64,000 nt of DNA from Brugia malayi (GCF_000002995.4 NW_025062477.1:11504649-11568648); one strand, 5' to 3'. Positions 11,697 to 25,411 are shown, numbered from the stretch's first letter. Translations and numbers: made by a program. Notes: generated by a model from the letters alone, not told the origin.

Positions 11697-11897
11697 TTAA
11701 CCTAATATCTTGTTCTTGTAATGGTTATAGGATGAGGTCAGAAAAAATTCTAGTCGAGATCTGAGGCTACTATCCGATATGTTACTCGATCGACTAACTT
11801 TGTCACCATAGACGTAAGGATTTATCGAATTGTGTGAAAGATTGTTCCTCTGCTTTATCAGAATATCTGAAGTATTTGGTAAAACAGCTATATTCAA
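11697..11897 (-). CDS. Exon-like island with NPxxY-like motif (uncertain)
   Basis: The minus strand is open and contains SHNSINPYVYG, which resembles the end of helix 7 of rhodopsin-type G-protein-coupled receptors (NPxxY), followed by a basic, Ser-rich tail. The preceding residues are not hydrophobic enough for a full helix 7, and no other receptor exon was found. On the other strand, 11731-11811 is also a plausible terminal exon: acceptor TTATAG, then DEVRKNSSRDLRLLSDML and a TAG stop, in the same phase as the donor at 10925. Only one reading can be right; neither is secure. Confidence 0.25.
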   Translation of the reverse strand: MNIAVLPNTSDILIKQRNNLSHNSINPYVYGDKVSRSSNISDSSLRSRLEFFLTSSYNHYKNKILG

Positions 11898-11899
11898 TT

Positions 11900-14197
11900 A
11901 AGTTAAGGCTTAGGTAATTGTAAAGCGAAATGTCTTCAAACTTTTATGAATAGAACTTTTAGTATCAAGTATTAGGCATCTTTGATAAGTAAGTGATTGA
12001 AATTTTTAACTGTTTGAAATTTTTTTTCTTTTTTTGTGTTTACTGATATTTTTCCCACAATTTATTGTTTCATTTTGTATTATTTAAATTATCATAAAGT
12101 TTTTTTTATTATTAGGTACTACAGAGCTTAAATTAGGGTATTTCCATGCCTATCTGAATATTCTAAGCTATTTTGAAATGTGATAATTTAATCATTTTTT
12201 GTAATTTTAATTTGTTGCATTGCATTTTTGATATTCTTACTAAATTTATAATGCTTTTCTAATTTCGCTGCACAATTTTTACAATTACTGATTATTATCA
12301 ACTGTAACAGGACAGTTTGTTATGGTTGTCCTACTGTATTCCTACTTAAATTTTAAGTTTAAACATCTGATCAACTTTATTTTTAGTTGTGTTTAAGTTT
12401 AAACATATTTTTAATTCTTAATTGCCACTGTAATTGAAGTTAGTTTTTAGCTTTTTGAAATTGATTGTTGAATATTTAATACAACTTTTATTTACCAACT
12501 TTATTTTTTGCAACTTCTTTTGAATTTTTTTCTAAAACGTTATGTCGAATAATTTAGTGAATGTTTCATTATATGATTATTTAGACTTACAAATGTTATT
12601 GTTATATCAACTAGATATTGCCATCTGTTTCATATTTAATAATTTTATGATGTTCTAATTAGTTTAAAATTTTTATTTGAACAGAATCTTTCTTATTTAC
12701 AGTTCTTGTTTGAAATCTGTTCATTAATTTGTTTATCTCTGAAAAGTTATTTTAATACTGGTAACTTAATTTAATTTGTAATTGTATTATTTTTAAGTTT
12801 AATTTTTGAAAAACTTCATTGTACTTCACTTAAATTTATATCGTTTATATCTATATAAACTATAAATTAATGGTATTTTGTTATATGAGATGCTCTTTTT
12901 TTTAAATTTTTTTACTCCCAAATAATGTGACAAATATGTTATAGAATGTTCAAACATCATATTTTAAAGTTCTAAAATTTTATTTTTTTCTATTTCTTTC
13001 TCTTTTTGATTGTGTCACTTTTTTTAAAGTTTTATTTCTTTTTGTTTTGTATTCATGTTCAATTTTTTGATATTTCGACAATTTTTTCTTTATTTAAAGT
13101 CATTTTCTAATTGAATTTTTTGAGATAATCTCTTCCAAAAAAAAAAAAAAAAAAAAAAAATGATAATTTTATCGAAATTTTGATAACTTTTAATCATTTC
13201 TTTCCACTTTGGTAAATTTTGAATTTGTAATTTAATTTTCTGATGCTATTTGTCTTTACATATTTTTTTTTATATCCGTGTACATTTTATTCTTAATTCC
13301 ATTTCTTTTTCTGTTCAAATTATTCCAGTTGACATTCTGTTATTTTAGTTCAGCTTTTGATGCTTTTTTCCAGTTTTGTTCACTTCAGATCTATTTTTTA
13401 CATTACTTTAAAATAACTTTTATTTATGTCTGTCTATTCACAATGGGTTTTTTACCTCTTTGCTATTTTCATTTATAATTTTTTTTTTTTTTTTTGTTGT
13501 TAACCTACTTTTTGCATGTCTCTTCGTTAAACTAATTTTTTCATTTTTTTTTTTCTCATCTGCTATTTGCATATATCTCTTTTTACTGAAATCACACTCA
13601 CTATCACTTTATCATAATTTTCCTATTTTACATCATTTATATTTTTGCCCACATATTCATTATATGTAAATTAGTATCTATTATTATTTACTATAAATTA
13701 TTATTAATTACTACTTACTAATCACTATATTTTAATTGTTTTGCTATTTGTTATTTATTACTATTTAATGTTGTTTACTATCTTGCTTATTATTTAGATT
13801 ATTTACTATTATATCACTTATCTTTATATTACTTGTTGTTACTTGTTATTTATTATATTAATATTCATTATTATTTTGTTATTATTATTACCTAATTTAT
13901 TATTATTCACAAATGAGAATAGTTTCAACTTTGAAAAGAGTTTTCACCTTTACAGGTAGTAAAATTAAAATCAGTTTGCTTAAAACAAAATGCTACTTGC
14001 AATTATTTTGCATTAAAAGAAAGTCTTTTTCACCAATTAATTAAATTATAATTTTTTTGCGTTTATCACTAATTTTTTTTTCACTTTTTAAAATTAAATT
14101 TAGTTCTTAAATTTTGTATCAAAAATTCTTAAACAATCGTAATATTTTGAACAGTGCAAGCGAATAATTTGATTAATTAATATGGTAACAGAAATAA
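11900..14197. other. A/T-rich spacer, no gene seen
   Basis: Mostly T-rich. Contains a 20-base poly(A) at 13137-13160 and short duplicated words (AAGTTTAAACAT near 12355 and 12392). Open frames at 13278-13669 on the plus strand are Phe/Leu/Ile-only translations of T-rich DNA. Confidence 0.6.
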
Positions 14198-14463
14198 TTA
14201 CTTATCATATCACTTAATCACTGTTACTTACACTGTTACTTATCATATCACTTAATCACTGTCACTTGTCACTGTTACTTATCATATCACTTAATCACTG
14301 TTACTTACACTGTTACTTATCATATCACTTAATCACTGTCACTTGTCACTGTTACTTATCATATCACTTAATCACTGTTACTTACACTGTTACTTATCAT
14401 ATCACTTAATCACTGTTACTTACACTGTTACTTATCATATCACTTAATCACTGTTACTTATCA
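14198..14463. repeat. 38/39-bp tandem satellite, seven copies
   Basis: Seven head-to-tail copies beginning CTTATCATATCACTTAATCA at 14201, 14239, 14278, 14316, 14355, 14393 and 14431. Two variants exist: a 38-bp form (TGTTACTTACACTGTTA) and a 39-bp form (TGTCACTTGTCACTGTTA). Their order is A-B-A-B-A-A-A', a higher-order pattern implying dimer duplication. It lies about 1 kb from the 3' end of the F-box gene. Confidence 0.92.
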
Positions 14464-15448
14464 CCCTACCACTTCAGATACAATGTGATACTGACTGATA
14501 ATTGATGTTGGATTTTTATGTACAATTTGTTCCATTATTAATTTTGTAATTACTAATTCTAGCAGATAATAAACTTAAATAGTATAATTTTATCAAATAA
14601 TACTATCATAATTAACAATAAATAAAATTTAGCTAGTCTCTTTCATTGCAATATTAATATATCTACATTTTGATTTCAAAATTTTTATAAATATATTCCT
14701 GCAATTACTAGAGATACATTATAAATCCTTTTTAATTGACATTATTACCAGACAAGATAAATTTGTCAAAACAAAATAAAATAAAAGTAGTACATTAATT
14801 TTAATCAGTTTTACTTTTCAAAGTTTTATTATCATTTAAAAGTTAAAGTTTTTGTAATGTTTACTGCTTGAACTATAAGAATGATGATAATTGAAAAATT
14901 CTAATTTTTCAAATTATTTATCACTACAAAACGAAATTAAAAATGTTAGTAAATTATAGTTTTATCACCTGATCTATATTTTAATTTCAAAAATTTTTAT
15001 AAATGATATGATAATTGGTGCATAATTTACCTAACTGTTTAATCCACTGAAACTTATGATGTTAGAAAAAATTTACCTCATTTTAAAATGTAAAAAATAT
15101 TCATTCTAAGATATTCCATTTGGTTATTTTTAATTTTTTGTGCAAGATATTAGCATATAGATGTAGAGATGACATGATGAATACAATATTCGAATTGCTG
15201 ATTAGCTCAAAAAATTTTTACTCAGTTTGTTAACATAAAAATTCAAAAGATTATAATTTAATGCTTACTCAAATTTTCCACTTTTCGTCTCTTTTTTCTT
15301 ATCATTTGCTTATTATTATTTTATTTATTCATTTCTCCTTCGTCGGATTATTCGATCCTTTGTATTAAAAAAATAACAAGAGAAAAAAAAAAAAAAACAA
15401 ACAAATATTTATATCAATTTTTTGACAATCAAAATAAACAAATTAATT
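14464..15448. other. 3' flank of the F-box gene
   Basis: No gene seen. Overlapping AATAAA signals on the minus strand at 15320-15329 lie about 120 nt past the F-box stop codon and are candidate polyadenylation signals. The rest is A/T-rich. Confidence 0.5.
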
Positions 15449-18400
15449 TTAATCTTCCCAATCACTCATTTCATAATCACTTTCCATTCCTAAGCTTGAT
15501 AACGGTATTGGCTTCACCAGGTCACCTTTAATAACACGTATTTCACGTTTTGATGACCTGGTATAGACATATGGCGAGCATATTGGTGCTGCCATACGAC
15601 CCAAAATTTCCTGAGTATCCATACTTTCTTGCATATAAAAAACTTGTACTCCTAAAAAATGAGTAAAATATTTTTAAGAATTTTTTTTAAATTAAATTTA
15701 ATTCAAGAAAAAAAAATACATATGTGGTTTTTTTCCTTTCTCTCAAAAAAGATAAATAATTTAGAGTATTTGAGCATTTTAAGACAATTTATTATTTGTT
15801 TAAAAAGGAAAATGTTAAGGAAAGGATGAAATTAAATTGTAAATTTGATTTACAAGAAATAATTTAACTACATTATTTTTTTTTTTTTGTTTTTGTTTTT
15901 TGCTCATTTCATTTATTCTTATTACTCATTATTGAAAGCATTGACAAATAAGATATTGCCATAACTGAGAAACTATTCCTAAGTTTAGCATATTTGATTA
16001 GTATTTTAAAGTACGATTAAACAAAATTTGATTAGAATTTTAGCAAATGATTACGATAAAAGAATTAGGAAATTTAATAACTTGTGAGGAATTTTTGAAA
16101 ATTTATGAAATACTTAAAACACAAAAAAATTTAGAAATTTTTTCAAATAAAAAACAGAAAAATTGTTTAAAAAAAACTTAGAAATTTTAGGTAAAACACT
16201 AATAAATACCTGAGTAAATACGTCGACGAAGCTTTCGTGCGCATTCCATCATTTTACGTGATGCTTCTTCAATTGCAAAAATTGTTAAATTTCTAGAAGC
16301 AAGAGAAGTTTGCCTTGGTTTCTGTTCATTTGAACAATTTGTAACGATCATTTGAGTAATTTCTGAGGTACCAGATGTAGAGACACTACTTCGTGATGAT
16401 TCTTTCCATACATCATTTGTTAAACTTTCTAGGCCTATAATTTCCTTTCATAGTTTAAGAATAAATTTTGATATTAAATGTTTTTTATTTTTTCATTTCT
16501 TAATTTTTTATTTTGTTTTTTAAATAAAAAACTTCATTATTCTTCAATCTCTCAGTAGCAAAAAATAAAATAATTTTTAAAATTTGATATAAATAAATTA
16601 ATTTACTTCGATCAGATGAGCTATCAATGCTATTTTTGGATCCCATATTGCTACTGCATCGTGAATTTAACCAAGAACTTTTTCGCTGTGGTGGCTTTTC
16701 GTCCGGTTCCGGTTGTGGTGTTCCAAGCTGTGCAAAATTTGGTATCCGATTTGCACTATGGTATATCCTAAAGAGAAAAAAAAAAAAAGATAGCTAACAT
16801 TTTATTTTAGTAAAAATTTAAACTAACATTTTATTTTTTAACAAAATTTTTGCTTTAAATATGTTTGCAATTATTTTCGTTTCTTTTTTCATCAATTATT
16901 TTTACCAAATGATTTTCTTCGATAATAGTAATAATAATGAGTCAAAATAAATTATAAGTTTATAATTATTGGTCTTATTTTTTTAGAAAAAAAAAATGCT
17001 TGTTAGCGCTTAATAATGATAATGAATCATAATAAAATTATAATTCTTATTTTTTCTTTCAAGAAAAAAAAAATTGTTTGGCTAATTCGATAAACATTTT
17101 TCACATACAATAGATAATACTATTTCATTATTTTAATGAGTTAAAATGTAAGAAAATTTTTGAGCACTTAATAAGTAGTGGAAATAAAAAACAAAACATT
17201 TGATAAACATTCAATGTAGCATATTTTTCTTACATAAATAAAAACTGTTTAATCAGATCAAATCAGATAAATTATTGATAGTAAAGAGATCATCTATATT
17301 GATTGATGCTTCATAAGCTGCTGCTTGATATCATAATATAAAACTTTAATTTTCTATGTCATCTTGCGGCGATTAATTTGTTAAAGTATAAATATATTCT
17401 TAATTAAGTACAAAACCTTCAAAGTATTAATTAAATTACCCATGTTATTAATTAAGTAGAAAATCTTTTGATAAAATTACCTAAGTAATCGAATATTATG
17501 TGGCATTTTAAATTCAATAAATTGAAACAATACAGCTGAATTGTAATGTCGAAAGCCAAGACAATTTAAATGAAGTATATTTAAAAGTCGTGTAATTGAT
17601 TCATCAATTTGACATGTTTCACCCAAATGAAAAACATACGGTGGAATATCCAAATCTTCCACTACCTAAAATTTTAATCAAAATTTTTGAAATTTTGATC
17701 TAAGCAAAATAAATTATTGTACAAAATTTGAAATTAAGTGAAACAAATAAAATGAAGAAAGATAAGATAGTTTATTGGTGCTAAAAGCATTTCCCATGCA
17801 ATTTAAGTAAATATTAAAAGATGCACAATCTTTTATTTTGCTAATAATAAATTAGCATTCGAAAAGAGCAAATATAAGAAAAGCTTAATTTAATTTTGTT
17901 AAAATATATATCAATTTTGTTTAGAAATTAAAAAAAAAAATACTCTTACATGATGAGAGAAATTTGGTGATAAATTTGCTAAGAAGGGAAAATTTTTAAT
18001 TTAAAATTTATGGTTAAATTTTTATAATGTAAGAAATTAGAAACCTGAAGTTTAGCGATTGCTTTACAGTATCGATCTTTTTTATTTTCTTTACCATATG
18101 TACAACCAATTGCTAATCGTTTTAACGTCCTATGTAATCGTTCACACAATGCATCAATTGCTTTTGATGAAATATATAAACCTGCAAATATTTTAATTTT
18201 ATGCTTTGAAAAAAAAATAAATTTTAGCAAAAAAAAAAAAATTTTTTTGTAACAAGATGAAGATGAAGTATATATTGCTAATTAAAATAAGCAATTACTT
18301 AAGAAATAAACAAATAAACAAAGATAATAAGAAAGGGAAAAAAAAAAACACAAGGAAAAGCAATCTATGAAATTATGAATATTTCAACAGATTGAATTTG

Positions 18401-20679
18401 AAGAAGCAAAGAAATAAACAAATTAGAAAATTTCAAGTTTAGACTTTTCTTAGTTTTCTTTATTCATTCCTTTTTTTCTCAAAAAAAAAAAAAAAAAAAA
18501 TGAAATAAATTTTACAATAAATAAAAGAAAGAAAAATTTCATATTTATTGAATCATGCAAGCCGAGCAATTGTTACATTACTAACTTTGAGGTTCAGCTT
18601 TGTTTACTAATAGTCTTTCATTTATCATACAAAAAAAAAAAAAAAAGACAAAAATGAGCAAAATGATTTTGCTAATTAAAATAGTTTTTTAATTAAAATA
18701 TAATGAGAATAAGAAATGATAAGAATAATTGTGACAAAAAAAATTGGAATTTTAAATTTTAACAAACTATAATACTTACCGACAATTTGTAAATTAACAA
18801 TGGGTCCTTTAATTGAATCTGCAAGAAAGCATGGAAAAGCAGCTGTACATTGAGAAGAAGATTGTGGTACTGTCGAGTCGAGAATAAGAATGGATTCTAA
18901 GAGCGGAAAAGCAAACAAGGAATGTAATAAACGCCTATTTGGTCTGAAAAAAAAAAATGAGATTTAATAAAAATATGTTTAAAAAAGAATTAATTTTGCT
19001 ATTTAAAAAAAAAAAAAACATACGGTAATCATAAATTTCCTTTCTACTGTAATATGCAAATTTTTTCTTACTGTAATATACGATTTTTCGTATTGTAATA
19101 TATAAATTTCTTTGCTGAGTTACATTATTATTTGCAATAAGATAAAAGTAAATAATAAGTAAGTGTTAAAAGTATAAAGAAAGTGTAAGAGAAAGATTAA
19201 TCAATAATATTAAATGGTTTAAAGTTAAAATTTAATTTCCATTGATTACGATGCAAATTGTTGAAGCAAATAAATAAACAATTGAAAATAAGAATATGAT
19301 ATATTTTTTATAGAGCTTTTTAATAAATATCAGTAAACCTTTTCTTGTCAAAATAACAATTTGAATTCCACATTCGTAATGTTGTAATCGAGTGAAGTTG
19401 TGATAAAATATTACCAAAATCCTCACTTAAACAACCATTTCGAATTGTTAACGTTGTTAATGATTGTAATCTGAAAATTAAAAAAAAAAAAAACTAATTT
19501 AGATTATTACGAAAAAAAAAAATTTTTTTTTTCTAATAAATAAATTTGAACGAGAAAGAATTATGAATTTATTGAATTCAAAAGAAAAAAAAAATAAATA
19601 TTGTCAAATAATTAAAAATAAATCATATAAACAAAGTTGTTAAATAATATTGATTCTGTGATAACTGTTTAAAAAAAAAAAATAATAATAGTAGTTCACT
19701 TTTTATCATGTTAAAATTATAATATTTAATTAAATTTGAAAAAATTTGAAAAGAAACAAAAAAAAAAAATAATTGCTAACCTAAAAAGCATAGCTTTTAA
19801 TGCTCGATTTGCATATTTATCAAAATTAAATCTTAGCCTATACGTAGCACCACGTGTATCCGTCAACTGTATACGATATGTAAATTTGGCACTTTTAGCA
19901 TGTTGCACAATACCTCGAGCAAATAGCATTTGTTGTTCATCATCATCTAAAAAAAAAAAAAAAAAATTGCTTTAATATTTCCCGCATATATGTATTTAAA
20001 TTTTTTTTAGCGCATTTTAATTGCAACCATTGAAAATTTCTTTTTTTTTTTTTTAATCTTTATTTCATTATTTTCATTCATTCATTATTTTATTGCAATT
20101 CTATTTTTTTTTTTTTTTTAAATTTATTTCAATTGAATTTCCTACTTTGATTTCTGTGATATCCAAACTAATTATAATTATATCACAATTATAATATTTA
20201 ATTAGCTAATAATACAAATTTTTAAAAATTTATTTAAATTTTGTTTTATTATAAAAAAATATGCAAATCATCATACTAAAATATGGCATAATTTTAAATA
20301 TAATATAAATTTAAAATGTTTGAAATAATTTTCATACTACAAAATTATCATTATTAATTTAATATCTACTAAAAAATAATCTTTTTTTTTTCATCTTCTT
20401 CTTCTAAAAAAAATACAATTGCCATAAAATAATGGATGAATGAATGAATGAATGAAAATAAAATAAAAATTTAAAGAAAAAAAATTTGAAAAAAAAGAAA
20501 TATTTCCATAGCATACCATTTTGCTCAACAATTCCAATATCCAATGCTATAATATCAAACCATTTTCCATAAATTGTATGAAAATGCTTGCAGCATTGCT
20601 GTAATTTCAATCGTTCCAACGGTGAAAAATATTCAAAAAGTTGTAGCAGTGCAGCTTCCGGAAGATAATTACCATTCAT
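15449..20679 (-). CDS. F-box protein with LRR-like region, nine exons
   Basis: Probable substrate-recognition subunit of an SCF (Skp1-cullin-F-box) ubiquitin ligase. Exons, minus strand: 20679-20517, 19946-19781, 19470-19339, 18943-18780, 18181-18045, 17665-17481, 16767-16607, 16434-16210 and 15651-15449. All introns are GT-AG and phases match throughout, giving 511 residues. Residues about 4-45 form the F-box (LPEAALLQLFEYFSPLERLK and the following CCKHFHTIY), which binds Skp1. Residues about 85-330 contain leucine-rich-repeat-like strands (LQSLTTLTIRN, LLESILILDS, LLNILHLNCLGF) likely to bind the target. The C-terminal part is Ser/Pro-rich and basic (KPPQRKSSW), with an acidic end (ESDYEMSDWED). 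No catalytic domain. The start is the first in-frame ATG before the F-box. The family is assigned from the F-box pattern; the orthologue is not identified. Confidence 0.82.
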
Positions 20680-20701
20680 TAAGACAAATAATTATCATCT
20701 G
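20671..20701 (-). promoter_or_regulatory. Acceptor-like CAG and overlapping upstream ORF
   Basis: On the minus strand TTTGTTACAG ends at 20699, immediately followed by ATG (20698-20696). The ATG opens a nine-codon frame ending in TAA at 20671-20669, overlapping the F-box start at 20679 in another frame. The acceptor is compatible with trans-splicing of a leader exon or an unseen 5' exon. If it is used, the F-box mRNA would start with this short upstream ORF, which could damp translation. Confidence 0.35.
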
Positions 20702-21845
20702 TAACAAATAAAATTATCAGATTAAAAAAATTTTAAACTTTTTTTGATTCTTTTTTTGTTGTCCAAATATGTTTAAAAAAAGGAGCGAAAAAAAAGAAGA
20801 AAAAAGTTTTTTTTTTTTTTAAGTTATACTTTCAAATTTAAATATATTATTGAAGTATTGTAGCATATCATACAAACTCTGATTTTGTTTGCATTTTTTT
20901 CATTTAAAGTATAAATGACCTATGTCATGTGTTTTTTTTAAAAAAAAAGATAAAATGGTGAATTTGCAAATTTAATAATATTTAAATTATAAATTTTATA
21001 TTTGCGCTGAAATAAGCGGACTAATTCTCAAATTTAGAACATATGTGGAATAGATTTTATTTTCAAAATTAAATTGTTTATTCTCATTTTAAAACATTTT
21101 AATAATATGTTATTAATATTAGACAAAATAAAAAAGATTTTTTACAAAATTTGATCGATTACCAATGAGAAAGCACAAATTGATGATAATTGCAAAAGGA
21201 ATGCCATCATAAATCTTCTTATTTAAACTTCTAAACAATTTCCGCACATTTATCAATTTGTAATTTTATTTTCGGTATTTACGATATTGTTATAGCTATC
21301 ATTCTTTCTGACAGCTTTTGCGTATTTCAAATTATTTTTAATCAATTGCATTAAAAAAAAAAGATTCCAAATATAAATTAACTTTTATGCTAATATCAAA
21401 TTATTGCAAAATATAATTGTTAAAAATATAAAACTGAAAAATTACCTAAAAAAAAAAAAAAAAAAAAACTACATTTCATAAGAAATTTGATATATTTTTT
21501 TTTTTTTTTTTGTATCAATTATTTAAGTATTATCACTAATAAATATGATAAAGCATAAAAGAATAAATAATACACTGTAAAATAATACTTTTCTAAACTA
21601 ATAATATCTCTTTTTTTTAATATAATTTTTTAAATTTTTTTTTTAAAAAAAAAGAAAGAAAAATTATTATTTATTTTGATATAAAATATTTTATTGTTTA
21701 TAATTTTAGAAAGAAAAAATTCGATTCAATGCTAAAAGATAGAAAAGCTATAATTTAAGAGAAAGGAAAATAAAAGGAAAGAAATTATGAAATTTAATGA
21801 AAATTGATTCGTAAAATTTAGAATACCTTCATCAACACTTAACAA

Positions 21846-21989
21846 TGTATGTGTGTATGTTTGTGTGTCTGCATGTGTGTGCATATGCCTGTGTATGCGT
21901 GTATGTGAACGTATGTTTGCACGAGTGTATGTGTGTATGTATGTGCATGTAAGCATGTGTGTATGTGTGTGTGTGTGTGTGTGTGTGTC
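21846..21989. repeat. GT-rich microsatellite
   Basis: About 145 bases of interrupted (TG)n/(TATG)n ending in an uninterrupted (GT) run at about 21958-21987. The alternating purine-pyrimidine pattern is Z-DNA-prone. Open frames in it are repeat translations (His/Thr or Val/Cys) and are not genes. Confidence 0.9.
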
Positions 21990-23529
21990 AATAACACCAC
22001 AAAACGATAAAACGAGAGCACAGTTTAGAATTTTGAATTAAACTGCAAAAAAAAAAAACATTAAAATTCAGTAATGGGAAAATAATTGATGTATCATATC
22101 ATTTGCTATCAGTAACTATCAAAAAAAAAAAAAGAAAATTGCAAATAAATTTTTTTTTAAATTTTACAAATTACAATTTTCTTTTTTCTTTTTGCTTTGG
22201 TAAAAGAAAAATAGAAAAAAAAAAGTTAGTTGAAATTAAAATAAAAAAAAAAAAAACATTCTTAATCTTTCAAATTTTAAACAAAAAATTTTTCTCATTT
22301 TTTTACTTTCCGTGCAAAAAAAAATTTAAAAGAAAAAAAAAAAAAAACAGTAAAAAAAAATTTTTTTCACTTACTATTTGCCAAAATGTTACGGAAATAT
22401 TGCAAATAATACTCATTCAATTTTTAAATTAAATAATGTCAAAATGTAAATTTCACTCATTCGTTTATTGTCCAAAGATTTCGTACACAGAAAATTAGTT
22501 ACTAATTGGTTATCAAGAATGAATTTTTACAGTGATAATTGATAATGTAGAATTTTCAAGTGATAAATTGATAGATCAATTAGATCAAAAATGATAAAAA
22601 TTAAAAAAGGTGAGAAAATTTCTATTTTTGAAAAATTAAAAAATAAATGTATTAATGCTGAGAAATAAAGATTATGTAATGAAATAATTTGAAATGAGTA
22701 ATTAAAAAAAAAGACATAAGTTATTTTATGATGATAATTGTATTTTGAATTAACTTAATAATTAATTGTTTGAATTATTTAATAATAATAAAATGTGAAA
22801 AATAATGAACAAAAATAGATTCTTGAAAAGGATGCAAAAGAATTTTTGGAATTTTTAATTTTGTCTTATAATTTAAAATTCTTTAAAATGGTAGTTTCTT
22901 CTTTTTTGCAGTGAATTTGAAAGATTGTTTTATTCTCATTTATGCAAATTTCATCAACTTTACTTCATCGCTATATGTTTGCAAGTAAACAAAGGCTAAA
23001 TCAATTTCATTTCTAATTGTTGCATCGAATTTCTTACTTAACTCAAAAAAAAAGTGACAACTTCGATATTTTCAACAAAAATAAAGTTTTCCATAATAAA
23101 AAAAAAAAAAAAAAACTTTGCAATAACAAAAATCAATTTCAAACATTTATATATTTGCCATTTTTATGCATGCATGTTTTCCTAAAATTAATTGATATTT
23201 TATTGATAAATAATTTTAGCTAAAAGTTGATTATTCTCTCTTCTCAAAAAAAGAAAATTAGAAGATGGAAAATAAATTAACTTCAAATTAAATTTTCAAA
23301 AATGATTTTACATTGTATCGGTATATTATTTATGAAAGATAAAATGACAGTTATTAATTATAGAAACGAAGAAATTTCTTCATTACTTTATCAGAGGGTA
23401 AATTTAAATTTATAGAGCATTTTTAAAATTAATAATTTCTATTGCACATGTAATTTGTTATATCACAATGTGAATTTATCAAAACGATGTTATACTTTGA
23501 AAAAAACTTTTAAAAACTTCTTAAAATGT

Positions 23530-24160
23530 TTAAAAAAAGAAAGCACATTTTAAAAGTATCAAATTTAAAGTAAAAAAAAAGTATGTATTTTTAACACAAG
23601 AAAGTATTTTAAGAAATTTGTAAATTCTGAAAAATTTAAAAAATAGATTTGCGTATTTCTTTTAAAAAAGTTTTTTTTTTTGTTGTTAATATTTTTGTTA
23701 AATAATCGAAATAATTGTTAAAACAATACGCAAAATCATATAAATTTTTTTCAAACATTACAAAAAGAAAGTAATTCAAATAAAAAAAAAAAATGAAAAA
23801 AAAAGGTCGTTGTTGCTAATTGAATTTTAATTTTATTAATATTAAAAATTTTCTTAAATATTTTGTTAAAAATTAAAAAAAAAAATTAGCAGTAGCTTCT
23901 CGAACGTTTTTTTTTTTTTTCACACTAATTGTTTACATATATATGCAAATAAGCTTATTTGATGTTTATTTTTTACATAATAATTTTTGCAGCAATTTCA
24001 AAGCGATGCTCTATTTTAAAAAGAAATTGCTTTTTTTTTTTTTAAAAAATTGTTCTGTAAAAAAAGTTACATTTTAAAAGTGCTAAATTTAAAGAATAAA
24101 AAATTTTAGCAAGAAAATATTTTAAGAAATTTTAGAATTTCAGAAAAAAAAGAAAACATA
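23530..24160. repeat. Diverged direct repeat, two copies
   Basis: A block of about 100 bases at about 23541-23650 recurs at about 24063-24165, some 525 bases apart: ACATTTTAAAAGT followed by AAATTTAAAG and later ATTTTAAGAAATTT. Clearly diverged, old duplication. Confidence 0.55.
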
Positions 24161-25380
24161 AAATATAGAATACACTTTTTCCAAAAAAAAAAAAAAAAAA
24201 GAAGAAAAGCATAGAAGTGCAGTGCAATAATTTATTCTGTTTAACATATTTGAAAGTAAACATAAAATTTATCATTGCTTTACAAATGTAATAATTTATA
24301 TAATTAATAATTAATTATATTATCAGTTCAAAGTTAATTTTTGATTTCAAACAATTTAACTTATCGATTTCCCTTTTCTTTTTTCTTTTATAATATCAAT
24401 AATTTGATTTAAAAAAAAAAAAAAAAAACGTATCCTTAAATTCATATCTAAAAATATTCAGCATTATTTTTTGAACATATAAATAAATTCATTCGATAAA
24501 TGTTTTAATAAATTTCTTCAATATTACAGTTTAATTAATTCTAATTATCTGATGAAGGCTTTTGAGTTGACAAATTAATCAATCTTTTATTTGCATGACG
24601 GAAGCACTTCTCTTCAAAAAAAAAAAAAAATGTCACAATCGAATTCATCAATACAATTAAGGTTAATGACTTTTGCATTTAAAAAAAAAAAAAAAAAAGA
24701 TAAAATTACCATGAAAAGATTTGCATTTTACAATTCTTTTGCAACATTAGAAAAATAAAAATATTAATTAATATTCTCTAAAATTATCAAAATGTTCTAT
24801 TTATATAATTTGAAAATTTTCAAAAAAAAAAAAAAAAAAAATTAAAAGTTTTCACTTATCGAAAAAAAAAATTTAATAATATAAAAAATGAATTTTATTC
24901 TATTGGTTTAATTTTTTATGAAAAAATAGCAAATAATGAATATTAATTTATCAAATTTTTCATTTTCTATGTTTTTTTAATAAAACTAATTTGGAAAAAA
25001 AAAACTATAAATAAAAAAAAAACCTATAATTTTAATATTTATTGATACTATATTACATGAAAGGAAAAGAAAAAGTAAAAAAAAAATTAGATATTAATAC
25101 AAAATGTGAAAAATATATATATTTTTTTTCTTTAGTACTATTATAAGAATTTTCTCAAAAAAATTTTCGCTACTTCAAATTGCTTATTTACTTATTTTAT
25201 TATTGAAGGGCAAAAGGAAAAAAGAAGGAAGGAAAAAAAGAAGGAAATTTGAAGCAAAGTATTATTCTTAATTATTAAGAGAGAAGAAAACTGATTGTTA
25301 AAAATATAAATTGAGGGTAGGACATTTGCGCTAAAAGTATAAAAAAATGTCTTATTAGCCATAAAGTACATTCATCTTCC

Positions 25381-25411
<31 letters not shown>

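Noticed and set aside
14198..14463. CRISPR-like direct repeats
   Set aside because: No spacers; a simple tandem satellite.
21732..22041. Open frames rich in His/Thr (minus) or Val/Cys (plus)
   Set aside because: Translations of the GT microsatellite on both strands.
22103..22432. 109-residue Lys/Phe/Asn-rich open frame
   Set aside because: Entirely poly(A)/poly(T) derived; no complexity expected of a protein.
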